This document shows, piece by piece, positions 1 through 5,211 of a DNA stretch of 5,327 nucleotides; position 1 is the stretch's first letter, and each line of letters starts with the position of its first letter. This DNA is from Dehalococcoidia bacterium (GTDB lineage: Bacteria; Chloroflexota; Dehalococcoidia; JACVQG01), in assembly GCA_015661045.1 (NCBI GenBank), contig JACVQG010000116.1, positions 1 through 5,327 on the forward strand. The letters are read 5' to 3'. The notes under the pieces are model-generated. The model was given only the letters and a program-made list of their open reading frames with translations. It made no database searches and had not been told where the DNA came from. Position numbers and translations under genes: made by a program.

Positions 1-186
1 AATATATACCCTTTTTATACGGTTGTATTATATGTCGGAGAAGCTAGAAAGTCAATGGGAATTTCATTTGGGAGCCAATAGGATGCTAATAGCGTTTTGA
101 TTCCCACACCGAGGCTATACCAGAAGAAAACGAAAACAAGTTATGGACCATTATTTCGGGGTAATAGTTGGCGTGGTTTGTTTCTT

Positions 187-1422
187 TCAAACTCTCATCA
201 TCGTATACCCGTGCCCGTCGGTGCCGACGCCAAAATAGCCCGCACCCTGTGGACTCTGTATGATAATCCCCAGCATGAACGGTTGAAAGCCATTAATAAG
301 GCCTTGCAACTGGAGCATGTTGTTGTACGGGGAAAAAGCCCACTGGCCGGTACCCTGAATGCTCAATCCGTAGCCCTGTTGAATCGCCTGAAAAGTGCCA
401 TTGGGATACAGGTTCAGGGACATCTGAGTACCATCGGTGATCTGTACATGCCACTGTCCGGCAGGCTGGAACACTGCCGGGGGCGCTGCCGGCTGGACTG
501 GCCCTGCAGTGACGTTCGTCCACGGGTCTGGAGCCGGTTGTACATAGGGCATCCCCATACCCGGCACCGGGCTATATCCTGTGGAAGCCAGCAGGTCATC
601 GCATTGCCGGACCCATTCCGGCCTGCCCAGTTTATCGAACATCAAACGGGCATCCCGGATGGAGTCCGTTAGCATCGGTTTATGAGTTGTGGCTAATAAA
701 AATGTCGTCTGGGCTAATCGGAACCTTTCTATATCATCTTTTGGCGAATTTAAAAGGTTCTGGATACGGTAGAGTATCCTTTGCTCATCGGAGTAGTCGT
801 CAGGTGTTAATACAATGAGAAGTTGAGCGATATGCAGTAGCGCCTCTGTATTAGTTGGGTCCAGTTTGTTGGCTTCCTCTAACAGAGCATAGACCTCTTT
901 TAATTTGTCCATTCTTGCTGAGTCGTCGAAGTCCGCGAATAATTGATTCAAATCTATTTTTAACGTCGTGCCAGGGCGTCCCCCCGATTCTAAACGGTTA
1001 CGGCTTTTTAGAGCATGGTCCAGGAGCATCTGGTCAGCTTCCGTCTTGAGCAAGACGGCTTGTTTGATAAGCAACTCCACACGAGAAAAGTGTAAATCTC
1101 CCGCCGCTACCTCTTTCGCCTGGTCGCCATGTTTTTCCAAAGCTTTGAGGAGTTTGTCCATAAGCTCGCTTTTATCTTTCTGGGCTTCTTGGTTAACCTC
1201 GTGGGTTTTGCTGCCTTCTATTCCCGCTGTATTGCCTGGTTGTACCTCGGTAGGCATGTTTGAAATCTCTTTGAGCCGTTTCATAAGTTCCGGGGTTGGT
1301 GCAATAACGTAATAGTTGACGTCACCTTTGATTGTGACCTCTTTGCCGACGATGTTGCTGCCGCCCGTGGCAGCGGATACATCTCCCTTAACATTACGGA
1401 TTTCGGTTGATTCTTCACTCAT
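187..1422 (-). CDS. Multidomain protein: N-terminal NIVGK beta motif, helical/TPR-like middle, Pro-rich linker, C-terminal beta domain
   Basis: I do not recognise a named family. Four regions are visible. Residues 1-36 form a glycine-rich short-strand motif (VKGDV at 11-15, NIVGK at 23-27, VTIKGDV at 29-35) shared in exact register with the 154-residue protein upstream. Residues about 42-280 are mostly helical; 171-280 read like degenerate TPR helices (LLEEANKLDPTNTEALLHIA around 180-199). Residues about 281-322 are roughly one quarter proline and look like a flexible linker. Residues 323-411 are rich in aromatics, glycine and alternating hydrophobics (WHVQITDGT, LYPNGTF, GTGQWAF, YFGVGTDGHGY), suggesting a small beta-barrel or sandwich of lipocalin-like type. 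No signal peptide, membrane helix or catalytic motif is evident, so a cytoplasmic scaffold or sensor role is inferred. It starts 4 bp after the stop of the preceding gene, with AGAGG 9 nt before the ATG, so the two are almost certainly cotranscribed and perhaps translationally coupled. The gene is certain; the function is unknown. Confidence 0.9.
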   Translation of the reverse strand: MSEESTEIRNVKGDVSAATGGSNIVGKEVTIKGDVNYYVIAPTPELMKRLKEISNMPTEVQPGNTAGIEGSKTHEVNQEAQKDKSELMDKLLKALEKHGDQAKEVAAGDLHFSRVELLIKQAVLLKTEADQMLLDHALKSRNRLESGGRPGTTLKIDLNQLFADFDDSARMDKLKEVYALLEEANKLDPTNTEALLHIAQLLIVLTPDDYSDEQRILYRIQNLLNSPKDDIERFRLAQTTFLLATTHKPMLTDSIRDARLMFDKLGRPEWVRQCDDLLASTGYSPVPGMGMPYVQPAPDPWTNVTAGPVQPAAPPAVFQPAGQWHVQITDGTQMSLNLYPNGTFQAIQQGYGLSIQGTGQWAFSPYNNMLQLQGLINGFQPFMLGIIIQSPQGAGYFGVGTDGHGYTMMRV

Positions 1423-1426
1423 ACAG

Positions 1427-1891
1427 TCAAGCCTCTTTCTGAAGCGCCTTTGCCAATTGTTCGACTCCCTCCCCGATTAGCTTGCTGAATGGCGCCAGAG
1501 GTGTGAACGCTGTCAGTGTCTCCGCCGTTTTAGGGAGAATTTTAACGACGGCATCAATCAGCGCCGAGACTTTGGTATTAAGGTGTTTAGTTTTGATTGT
1601 GGTTACCTGGTCGCTCCGTACATCCTCCATCTCCTTTGCCAGTTCTTTAACGGCCTCTTGTACCGGCGCGGCTTTTTCAGCGGGAACCTTTCGCTTTTCC
1701 AGTTCCTGGTTAATGGTCTGGGTAAAACTTTCCAGGCTTTTGGCATATTCGGTTGGAATCTTTGAAAGCTGCTGATTGGAAAGAGTAACATTTCCCGTTA
1801 TTTTGACATTCTTCCCCACGATATTGCCAGAGCCAGAGCCAAAAACAACATCGCCCTTGACCCCGCTGATTTTGATTTTTTCATCGCCCAT
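1427..1891 (-). CDS. Small helical protein with N-terminal NIVGK beta motif, unknown function
   Basis: A 154-residue protein of no named family that I can assign. Residues 1-36 carry the glycine-rich beta motif (VKGDV at 11-15, GSGSGNIVGK ending at 27, VKITGNV at 29-35). The rest is predicted helical: a charged amphipathic stretch at about 44-92 (QELEKRKVPAEKAAPVQEAV), then a more hydrophobic C-terminal part at 106-150 (VSALIDAVVKILPKT, AFTPLAPFSKLIGEGVEQLA). That C-terminal part is too broken by charge and proline for a clear transmembrane helix, but could be a hydrophobic bundle or a membrane-touching segment. From general knowledge, similar short Gly/Val/Ile repeats occur at the ends of bacterial NACHT, TPR and other conflict-type proteins; a role in such a system is inference. 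The start is well supported: a perfect AGGAGG at 1896-1901 lies 4 nt before the ATG. It is the first gene of a two-gene unit with the 411-residue protein. Confidence 0.88.
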   Translation of the reverse strand: MGDEKIKISGVKGDVVFGSGSGNIVGKNVKITGNVTLSNQQLSKIPTEYAKSLESFTQTINQELEKRKVPAEKAAPVQEAVKELAKEMEDVRSDQVTTIKTKHLNTKVSALIDAVVKILPKTAETLTAFTPLAPFSKLIGEGVEQLAKALQKEA

Positions 1892-1934
1892 GTTGCCTCC
1901 TGTGCTACATTTTTAATCTGGTTACTTTTGGGAC

Positions 1935-1961
1935 ATCATACCATTAATATTTTCTTTACAA
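1935..1961 (-). promoter_or_regulatory. Candidate promoter for the NIVGK two-gene unit
   Basis: Reading the minus strand, a TATGAT -10 box (1935-1940) is preceded by TGG, giving an extended -10. A TTGTAA -35-like box lies at 1956-1961 with a short 15-bp spacer. Transcription would begin about 40 nt before the ATG at 1891. The position fits, but the spacer is not ideal, so this rests mainly on the extended -10. Confidence 0.4.
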
Positions 1962-1983
1962 CCTTGACGGCACTGCAAAAACT

Positions 1984-2012
1984 AAATTTTGAGCCAAAAT
2001 TCGGCTAAATTC
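1984..2012 (-). terminator. Imperfect stem-loop between the RCC1 gene and the NIVGK unit
   Basis: AGCC (1992-1995) pairs with GGCT (2003-2006) around a 7-nt loop. Flanking AAATT stretches can extend the stem past a 2-nt bulge. It lies downstream of the RCC1 stop and upstream of the next promoter, where a terminator would be useful. No clear U-tract follows on the minus strand, so intrinsic terminator activity is doubtful. The rest of the 1892-2087 gap shows only the promoter and Shine-Dalgarno site described separately. Confidence 0.22.
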
Positions 2013-2087
2013 GTATCTGTAAAAACGCTTGAAATCCTCATTTTTGACCTTTTTGCAGGAACGCCAACCTTGAATCTTAATAAATTA

Positions 2088-3182
2088 TTACATCCGCACA
2101 GCATAAAAGTGTTCGCGGGCAGCAATTTCTTTTACCCCCTGCCAGTCACTAGACACCACGGGAGTACGCCCGGCAACTCCCTCTCCCCACAACCAGAGTT
2201 TACCATTACTGTCAATTGCAAAACTCTGAGCAAATCCAGCGCCTATTTCTACTATACCAGTGACTCCCGGCACTTGAACCGGGATAGCCTTATCCAGCGT
2301 GGTCCCGCCTCCAAGTTGCCCATCCGTGTTTAAACCCCAGGCATAAACGTTACTGTCCCTATCAAGGGCAAGGCTATGAAGTCTACCAGCAGCAATTCTA
2401 GTTATCCCGTGGATACCTACAACCCGAACAGGTGTAGGACGATCCTGGGCTGTACCATCCCCTAGCTGGCTGGCGAAGTTGTATCCCCAGGCCCATACTC
2501 TACCTTCACTAAGACTAATTGCCAGGGCATGGCTATTCCCGCAGGCAATTGCGCTGATGCCTATCAGGTGTTCAACTTTTTTAGGTATAAACCCATAAAT
2601 TTGGTCACTACTTACAATTATCGGTCCCAACTCCCACACAGTTCCGTCTCTCTTGAGCGCTAAACTGAACGTAGCCCCGGCAGCTATTGCACTAACATTT
2701 TCCAGACCCCTGACCTGGGTTGGCGTTTTCTGATTGTTATCTGTACCCAAATTTGTTCCGCTCGGGACAAATTCAACCTTCCCCCAGGCATAAACGTTAC
2801 CGTCCCTATCAAGGGCAAGGCTATGTAGGTCGCCTGCGGCAATAGATACAATGTTTTTAAGCGTCCCGGAGCGAACTGGTGCGGCGCGGTTTTCAATAGT
2901 CCCGTCGCCAAGTTGCCCATTAATATTCCAACCCCAGGCCCAGACATTACCGTTTACAATAGCCAGCCCATGTTCAACCCCGACGGCAATGCGTGACGCG
3001 ACTAATCCTTTAACCCGTCTTTCACCCCAGGGTATGGACCCCTGGGTCGCCCCAAAGTAACCTAGACCCCAAGCGCCCAGACTATTATCACCCAAGTTCG
3101 TTGCTACGTTCTCGGGAATGATACGACTGATACGGGTTTCGATATTAGCTATCTTGTCGGTTGGTTTTTTTATGCGGTTCAT
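2088..3182 (-). CDS. RCC1-repeat beta-propeller protein, seven blades
   Basis: A 364-residue protein made almost wholly of RCC1-type repeats. Blade signatures end at GAWG (36-39), WAWG (81-84), YAWG (131-134), WELG (183-186), WAWG (230-233), YAWG (280-283) and LWLWG (329-333). They are spaced 45-52 residues apart and alternate with the other typical block, I.AG..HSLAL. The last block (EIAAREHFYAVRM) ends the protein and would close the ring against the first, so a complete seven-bladed propeller is expected. The first 33 residues are a non-repeat, partly helical leader without a signal peptide. RCC1 propellers generally serve as protein- or nucleic-acid-binding platforms; no enzyme motif is seen, so the partner is unknown. 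The ATG directly abuts a TAA (3183-3185) in another frame, with GAAGGG 3 nt before the ATG, which suggests former translational coupling to an upstream gene. Blade 4 is atypical (WELG). Blades 2/3 and 5/6 share a nearly identical DNA segment. Confidence 0.93.
   Translation of the reverse strand: MNRIKKPTDKIANIETRISRIIPENVATNLGDNSLGAWGLGYFGATQGSIPWGERRVKGLVASRIAVGVEHGLAIVNGNVWAWGWNINGQLGDGTIENRAAPVRSGTLKNIVSIAAGDLHSLALDRDGNVYAWGKVEFVPSGTNLGTDNNQKTPTQVRGLENVSAIAAGATFSLALKRDGTVWELGPIIVSSDQIYGFIPKKVEHLIGISAIACGNSHALAISLSEGRVWAWGYNFASQLGDGTAQDRPTPVRVVGIHGITRIAAGRLHSLALDRDSNVYAWGLNTDGQLGGGTTLDKAIPVQVPGVTGIVEIGAGFAQSFAIDSNGKLWLWGEGVAGRTPVVSSDWQGVKEIAAREHFYAVRM
2335..2378 (-). repeat. Copy B of a 44-bp near-identical repeat inside the RCC1 gene
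   Basis: Matches 2782-2825 at 43 of 44 bases. It encodes HSLALDRDSNVYAWG (residues 269-283), the join between blades 5 and 6. The single difference changes Gly to Ser. Confidence 0.9.
2782..2825 (-). repeat. Copy A of a 44-bp near-identical repeat inside the RCC1 gene
   Basis: Matches 2335-2378 at 43 of 44 bases. It encodes HSLALDRDGNVYAWG (residues about 120-134), the join between blades 2 and 3. Other blades of the same gene are far more diverged at DNA level, so this pair looks recently copied or gene-converted. Confidence 0.9.
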
Positions 3183-3390
3183 TTACCCTTCTTTTACTCG
3201 GTGGCCAATGACGCGTAGTCCCCCTACTTGGACTGTTTCTCCCGGAGGCGGGCGCCCCTGATGTGCCAGCTAGATCTGACCATTCATAGCCTTTTTCTTC
3301 AACTACTGAGGCAGCGCCGACAAGTCTTATACCCTTGACTCCCCCGCCTTTAAAAACAGCATCGGCTTCCATTTTACTTGTTATTTGCAT
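3183..3390 (-). pseudogene. Patatin-like phospholipase, 5' remnant truncated at the catalytic serine
   Basis: The first 44 residues match the patatin-like lipase N-terminus: DAVFKGGGVKGI carries the oxyanion-hole motif GGGxKG (15-20), followed by LVGAASVVEEKGYEW and AGTS, where Ser44 would be the nucleophile of GxSxG (usually GTSAG). Here the sequence continues GTSGAPASGR, so the motif is broken. Nothing after it resembles patatin, and the catalytic Asp region is absent. The original frame runs on to 3145, overlapping the RCC1 start, giving 81 residues where the family normally needs about 200-350. Patatin-like enzymes hydrolyse acyl esters of membrane lipids, and some serve as effectors in bacterial defence; this copy cannot be active. 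A promoter at 3540-3568 and a weak GAGAG 9 nt before the ATG remain. The region 3183-3258 reads as an unrelated or out-of-frame tail (see findings). Confidence in the family is high; the deletion history is inferred. Confidence 0.82.
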
Positions 3391-3499
3391 GATGTTTTTC
3401 TCTCATTGCGCAGGTGTTCAAGGCAGCGTCTCAAAGCCCTGGTTGTTCTCCGGTTTTTTTAGGCCCTATGGCCATTTAGTAAATAAAAAAACACTGTAC

Positions 3500-3514
3500 T
3501 TTTACCGGATAAAA
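3500..3514. promoter_or_regulatory. Inverted repeat, possible operator (minus-strand leader)
   Basis: TTTTA and TAAAA flank CCGGA, giving a near-perfect palindrome in the 5' leader of the patatin remnant/RCC1 transcript. Its core TTACCGG also occurs in the palindrome at 3657-3666, on the other side of the divergent promoters. Which protein would bind is unknown. Confidence 0.3.
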
Positions 3515-3539
3515 GGTTATGTTTACATATCGGGATTTG

Positions 3540-3568
3540 AGTTTACTGTTTATTAACGGCAATGTCAA
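3540..3568 (-). promoter_or_regulatory. Sigma70-type promoter for the patatin remnant and RCC1 gene
   Basis: On the minus strand a perfect TTGACA -35 box (3563-3568) is followed after exactly 17 bp by TAAACT (3540-3545), a 4-of-6 match to the -10 consensus. Transcription would start near 3533, leaving a leader of about 140 nt before the patatin ATG at 3390. Besides the two promoters and the two palindromes, the 3391-3693 gap holds a short GGCC-CTAT-GGCC inverted repeat (3462-3473) and no convincing gene or RNA. Confidence 0.6.
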
Positions 3569-3592
3569 TAGATATAGCTACAAGTTGCAGGG

Positions 3593-3621
3593 TTGCCATA
3601 ACAGACATTTTGGCCGATAAT
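3593..3621 (+). promoter_or_regulatory. Sigma70-type promoter for the nitroreductase operon
   Basis: TTGCCA (3593-3598, 5 of 6 to consensus) and GATAAT (3616-3621, 5 of 6) are separated by exactly 17 bp. Transcription would start near 3628, about 66 nt before the first nitroreductase ATG. Its -35 lies 24 bp from the -35 of the opposing promoter, so the two regions face away from each other back to back. Confidence 0.65.
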
Positions 3622-3656
3622 GTGAAGCTACTGGTTTGTTTTCAACACCGTTGACC

Positions 3657-3666
3657 TTACCGGTAA
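3657..3666. promoter_or_regulatory. Perfect palindrome TTACCGGTAA, possible operator
   Basis: A perfect 10-bp palindrome between the predicted transcription start and the Shine-Dalgarno site of the first nitroreductase. A bound repressor here would block elongation or initiation. It shares TTACCGG with the inverted repeat at 3500-3514. No regulator gene is in the window. Confidence 0.35.
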
Positions 3667-3693
3667 TATTAATGGCTGTAGAAAGGACGGACT

Positions 3694-4347
3694 ATGCAAC
3701 TGGATGAACTGTCAAACCTTATTAAGGCCCGGCATTCTATCCGGCGCTGGCAGAATAAAGAGGTGCCGCTCGAATTGCTGAAAAAGGCGGTAGACCTGGC
3801 AACCTGGGCGCCCAATGGCGGCAACAAACAAAATTGGCGCTTCTATATTATCACCAACCGTAATACGATAAATTCCATCGCAGACGAGGTACAAAATACC
3901 ACCAACCAGATGGCCTCCTGGCCGGAGGCCAGGGAATTTGTCGCCGATGTCGACAGGTGGCATGAGCGCGCCGGCTTTTTTCGCAGTGCGCCGGCTGCTA
4001 TTGCTGTATCCGCGTCGCAATACATATCAGAAGCTGATAAGATATTAGGCGCCCGGGAAAAATTTGACCCCGAAGCCAGTAAAATGCGGGTATGGCGCAA
4101 CTCGGCGAATACGAAAATCCAGTCCGTGGCTTCTGCTATCGCTTATTTGCTGCTTATCTTGCACCAGATGGGTTTAGGGGCAGTGTGGATGACAGGCCCA
4201 ATACAGGCTAAAGGAAACCTGGAAAAACTTCTCGGGGTTCCATCACATATGGACCTGGTTGCATTCATCCCGATAGGTTATCCGGGTGAAAACCCCGTCA
4301 TCAGGGGCCGGCGGCCCGTTGAGGAAGTTATTGAAATTATAAGCTAA
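3694..4347 (+). CDS. Nitroreductase-family FMN oxidoreductase
   Basis: A 217-residue protein of the nitroreductase superfamily: FMN-dependent, usually homodimeric cytoplasmic enzymes that use NAD(P)H to reduce nitro compounds, quinones or other substrates. The N-terminal FMN-phosphate motif RHSIRRW (13-19) is followed by the second flavin-contact segment WAPNGGNKQNW (38-48). The C-terminal part has the usual helix and glycine segment (HQMGLGAVWMTGP, 157-169) and FIPIGYPGE (191-199), preceding the arginine-rich tail RGRRPVEEV. Length fits the family. An insert at about 75-140 (WPEAREFVADVDRW and the region to MRVWRN) probably forms the variable substrate-pocket excursion; substrate cannot be deduced. 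The start is supported by AAAGGA (3682-3687) 6 nt before the ATG. It is the first gene of the plus-strand group and lies behind the 3593-3621 promoter. Confidence 0.93.
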   Translation: MQLDELSNLIKARHSIRRWQNKEVPLELLKKAVDLATWAPNGGNKQNWRFYIITNRNTINSIADEVQNTTNQMASWPEAREFVADVDRWHERAGFFRSAPAAIAVSASQYISEADKILGAREKFDPEASKMRVWRNSANTKIQSVASAIAYLLLILHQMGLGAVWMTGPIQAKGNLEKLLGVPSHMDLVAFIPIGYPGENPVIRGRRPVEEVIEIIS

Positions 4348-4406
4348 CACTGTAATTATAGGTCCCTGTATTTAATCTATGGTCATTGGAAGAAATATGA
4401 TCAAAT

Positions 4407-4412
4407 GGGAGG
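4407..4412 (+). promoter_or_regulatory. Ribosome binding site that decides a GTG start
   Basis: GGGAGG lies 4 nt before GTG at 4417. The in-frame ATG at 4405 overlaps this site and has no Shine-Dalgarno of its own, only an A-rich stretch, so the GTG is the better start. Confidence 0.7.
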
Positions 4413-4416
4413 CACC

Positions 4417-4920
4417 GTGGAGTTTTTAGAGCTGGTCCAGAAACGGTATAGCGTTCGGGCATACAAACCTGACCCAATAGATGAGAAAAAACTTGAACAA
4501 GTCCTCGAAGCGGCGCGATTAGCGCCCACGGCAGCCAATAAACAACCCTTCCAGTTCCTGGTTATCCGTACGGCTGGCAAAGAAGCGGAACTAAGGCGGC
4601 TCTATGACAGGGCGTGGTTTGCGCAGGCGCCGGTGGTAATCTGCGCTTGCGGGATTCCTGCTCAAGCCTGGGTGCGAATGGATGGCAAGAACTATTGTGA
4701 TGTGGATGTGGCGATAGCTATGGACCACCTGGTCTTGGCGGCTACGGCCATAGGCATGGGCACGTGCTGGATCGCCAATTTCAACCCGGCAATAGCACGT
4801 CAGGTATTAGCTCTACCCAGCGGGGTCGAACCCATAGCATTTACCCCTCTCGGCTACCCTGACGACCCACCGAGGCCCAGGAAGCGAAAACCGTTGACAG
4901 AATTGGTGAAGTACCGGTAG
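4417..4920 (+). CDS. Second nitroreductase-family flavoprotein (GTG start)
   Basis: A 167-residue compact nitroreductase, the short form of the superfamily. From the GTG the protein begins MEFLELVQKRYSVRAYK, with the FMN-phosphate motif RYSVR at 10-14, a typical distance from the start. Flavin contacts follow at LAPTAANKQPFQF (35-47); GMGTCWIANF (113-122) and FTPLGYPDD (142-150) are the C-terminal family signatures. The Lys/Arg-rich tail RPRKRKPLTELVKY is also usual. An ATG 12 nt upstream would add four residues but lacks a ribosome site. The gene follows the other nitroreductase by 69 bp without a clear terminator, so cotranscription is likely. The two proteins differ in length and middle region and are not a recent duplication. 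Substrate is unknown; Cys79-type residues around VVICACG and NYCDVD are noted, but no cofactor motif is formed. Confidence 0.92.
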   Translation: MEFLELVQKRYSVRAYKPDPIDEKKLEQVLEAARLAPTAANKQPFQFLVIRTAGKEAELRRLYDRAWFAQAPVVICACGIPAQAWVRMDGKNYCDVDVAIAMDHLVLAATAIGMGTCWIANFNPAIARQVLALPSGVEPIAFTPLGYPDDPPRPRKRKPLTELVKYR

Positions 4921-4965
4921 GAAATATTGGGTTAATAAATCAGCTCTTATTTTTGGGGTACTCAA

Positions 4966-5211
4966 ATGAAAAATTCAAAGTCAGAATTTGTCGTTATATC
5001 TGTTGTGCAGGGTGAAGTTGTTGCCAACATCCTCAAGTCCCATCTGGAAAGCGAGGGAATCCCTGTTCTACTCCAATGGGAGAGTGTCGGCAGGGTGTTT
5101 GGCCTCACTGTAGATGGCCTGGGTCAAGTTAAAATATTGGTGCCACAGGAATTTGTTGAGGAGGCTAAACATATAATCGAGGCCAGGGAAAGCCCGGAGG
5201 ATACGGAATGA
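4966..5211 (+). CDS. DUF2007-like small protein (putative signal-transducing protein)
   Basis: An 81-residue protein with the DUF2007-type pattern. A strand at residues 7-14 (EFVVISVV) leads into a helix (GEVVANILKSHLESEGIPVLL, 16-36) of the kind seen where a ligand- or partner-binding fold covers 'e.eA..lks.Le.eGIp'. It ends with QVKILVPQEFVEEAKHIIEA (54-73), matching the closing V.VlVp.e..eeA..il. The role of this family is not established. The gene lies 45 bp after the nitroreductase, with GGGG 8 nt before the ATG, and overlaps the next gene by 4 bp (ATGA), implying translational coupling with the HAD phosphatase. Confidence 0.8.
   Translation: MKNSKSEFVVISVVQGEVVANILKSHLESEGIPVLLQWESVGRVFGLTVDGLGQVKILVPQEFVEEAKHIIEARESPEDTE

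Noticed and set aside
2..100. Open plus-strand frame from the window edge to a TGA at 98-100, ending NRMLIAF; could be the tail of a gene entering from the left.
   Set aside because: Only about 32 codons, no recognisable motif, and no Shine-Dalgarno before the internal ATG at 32. It cannot be told from chance; nothing else is seen in 1-186.
97..672. A 191-residue plus-strand open frame antisense to the 411-residue gene.
   Set aside because: Arg/His/Pro-rich translation without domain character; the opposite strand has a coherent multidomain protein, a coupled start and a paralogous N-terminus.
1989..2333. Plus-strand open frame antisense to the end of the RCC1 gene.
   Set aside because: Overlaps clear RCC1 blades on the other strand and has no ribosome site or family signature.
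3439..3460. Short GC stem followed by seven T on the plus strand, resembling an intrinsic terminator.
   Set aside because: The stem is only CCTGG/CCGG with a bulge, and no plus-strand gene ends there.
3462..3473. GGCC-CTAT-GGCC inverted repeat in the patatin leader.
   Set aside because: A 4-bp stem without a following U-tract on either strand; common by chance.
1941..3675. The 11-mer AATATTAATGG occurs near both the NIVGK promoter (minus strand) and the nitroreductase start (plus strand).
   Set aside because: Shared 11-mers are expected by chance in a window of this size, and the motif is AT-rich.
4912..4919. TACCGGTA palindrome, resembling the candidate operators at 3500 and 3657.
   Set aside because: It lies within the last codons of the second nitroreductase, where no promoter is visible; an 8-bp match is weak.
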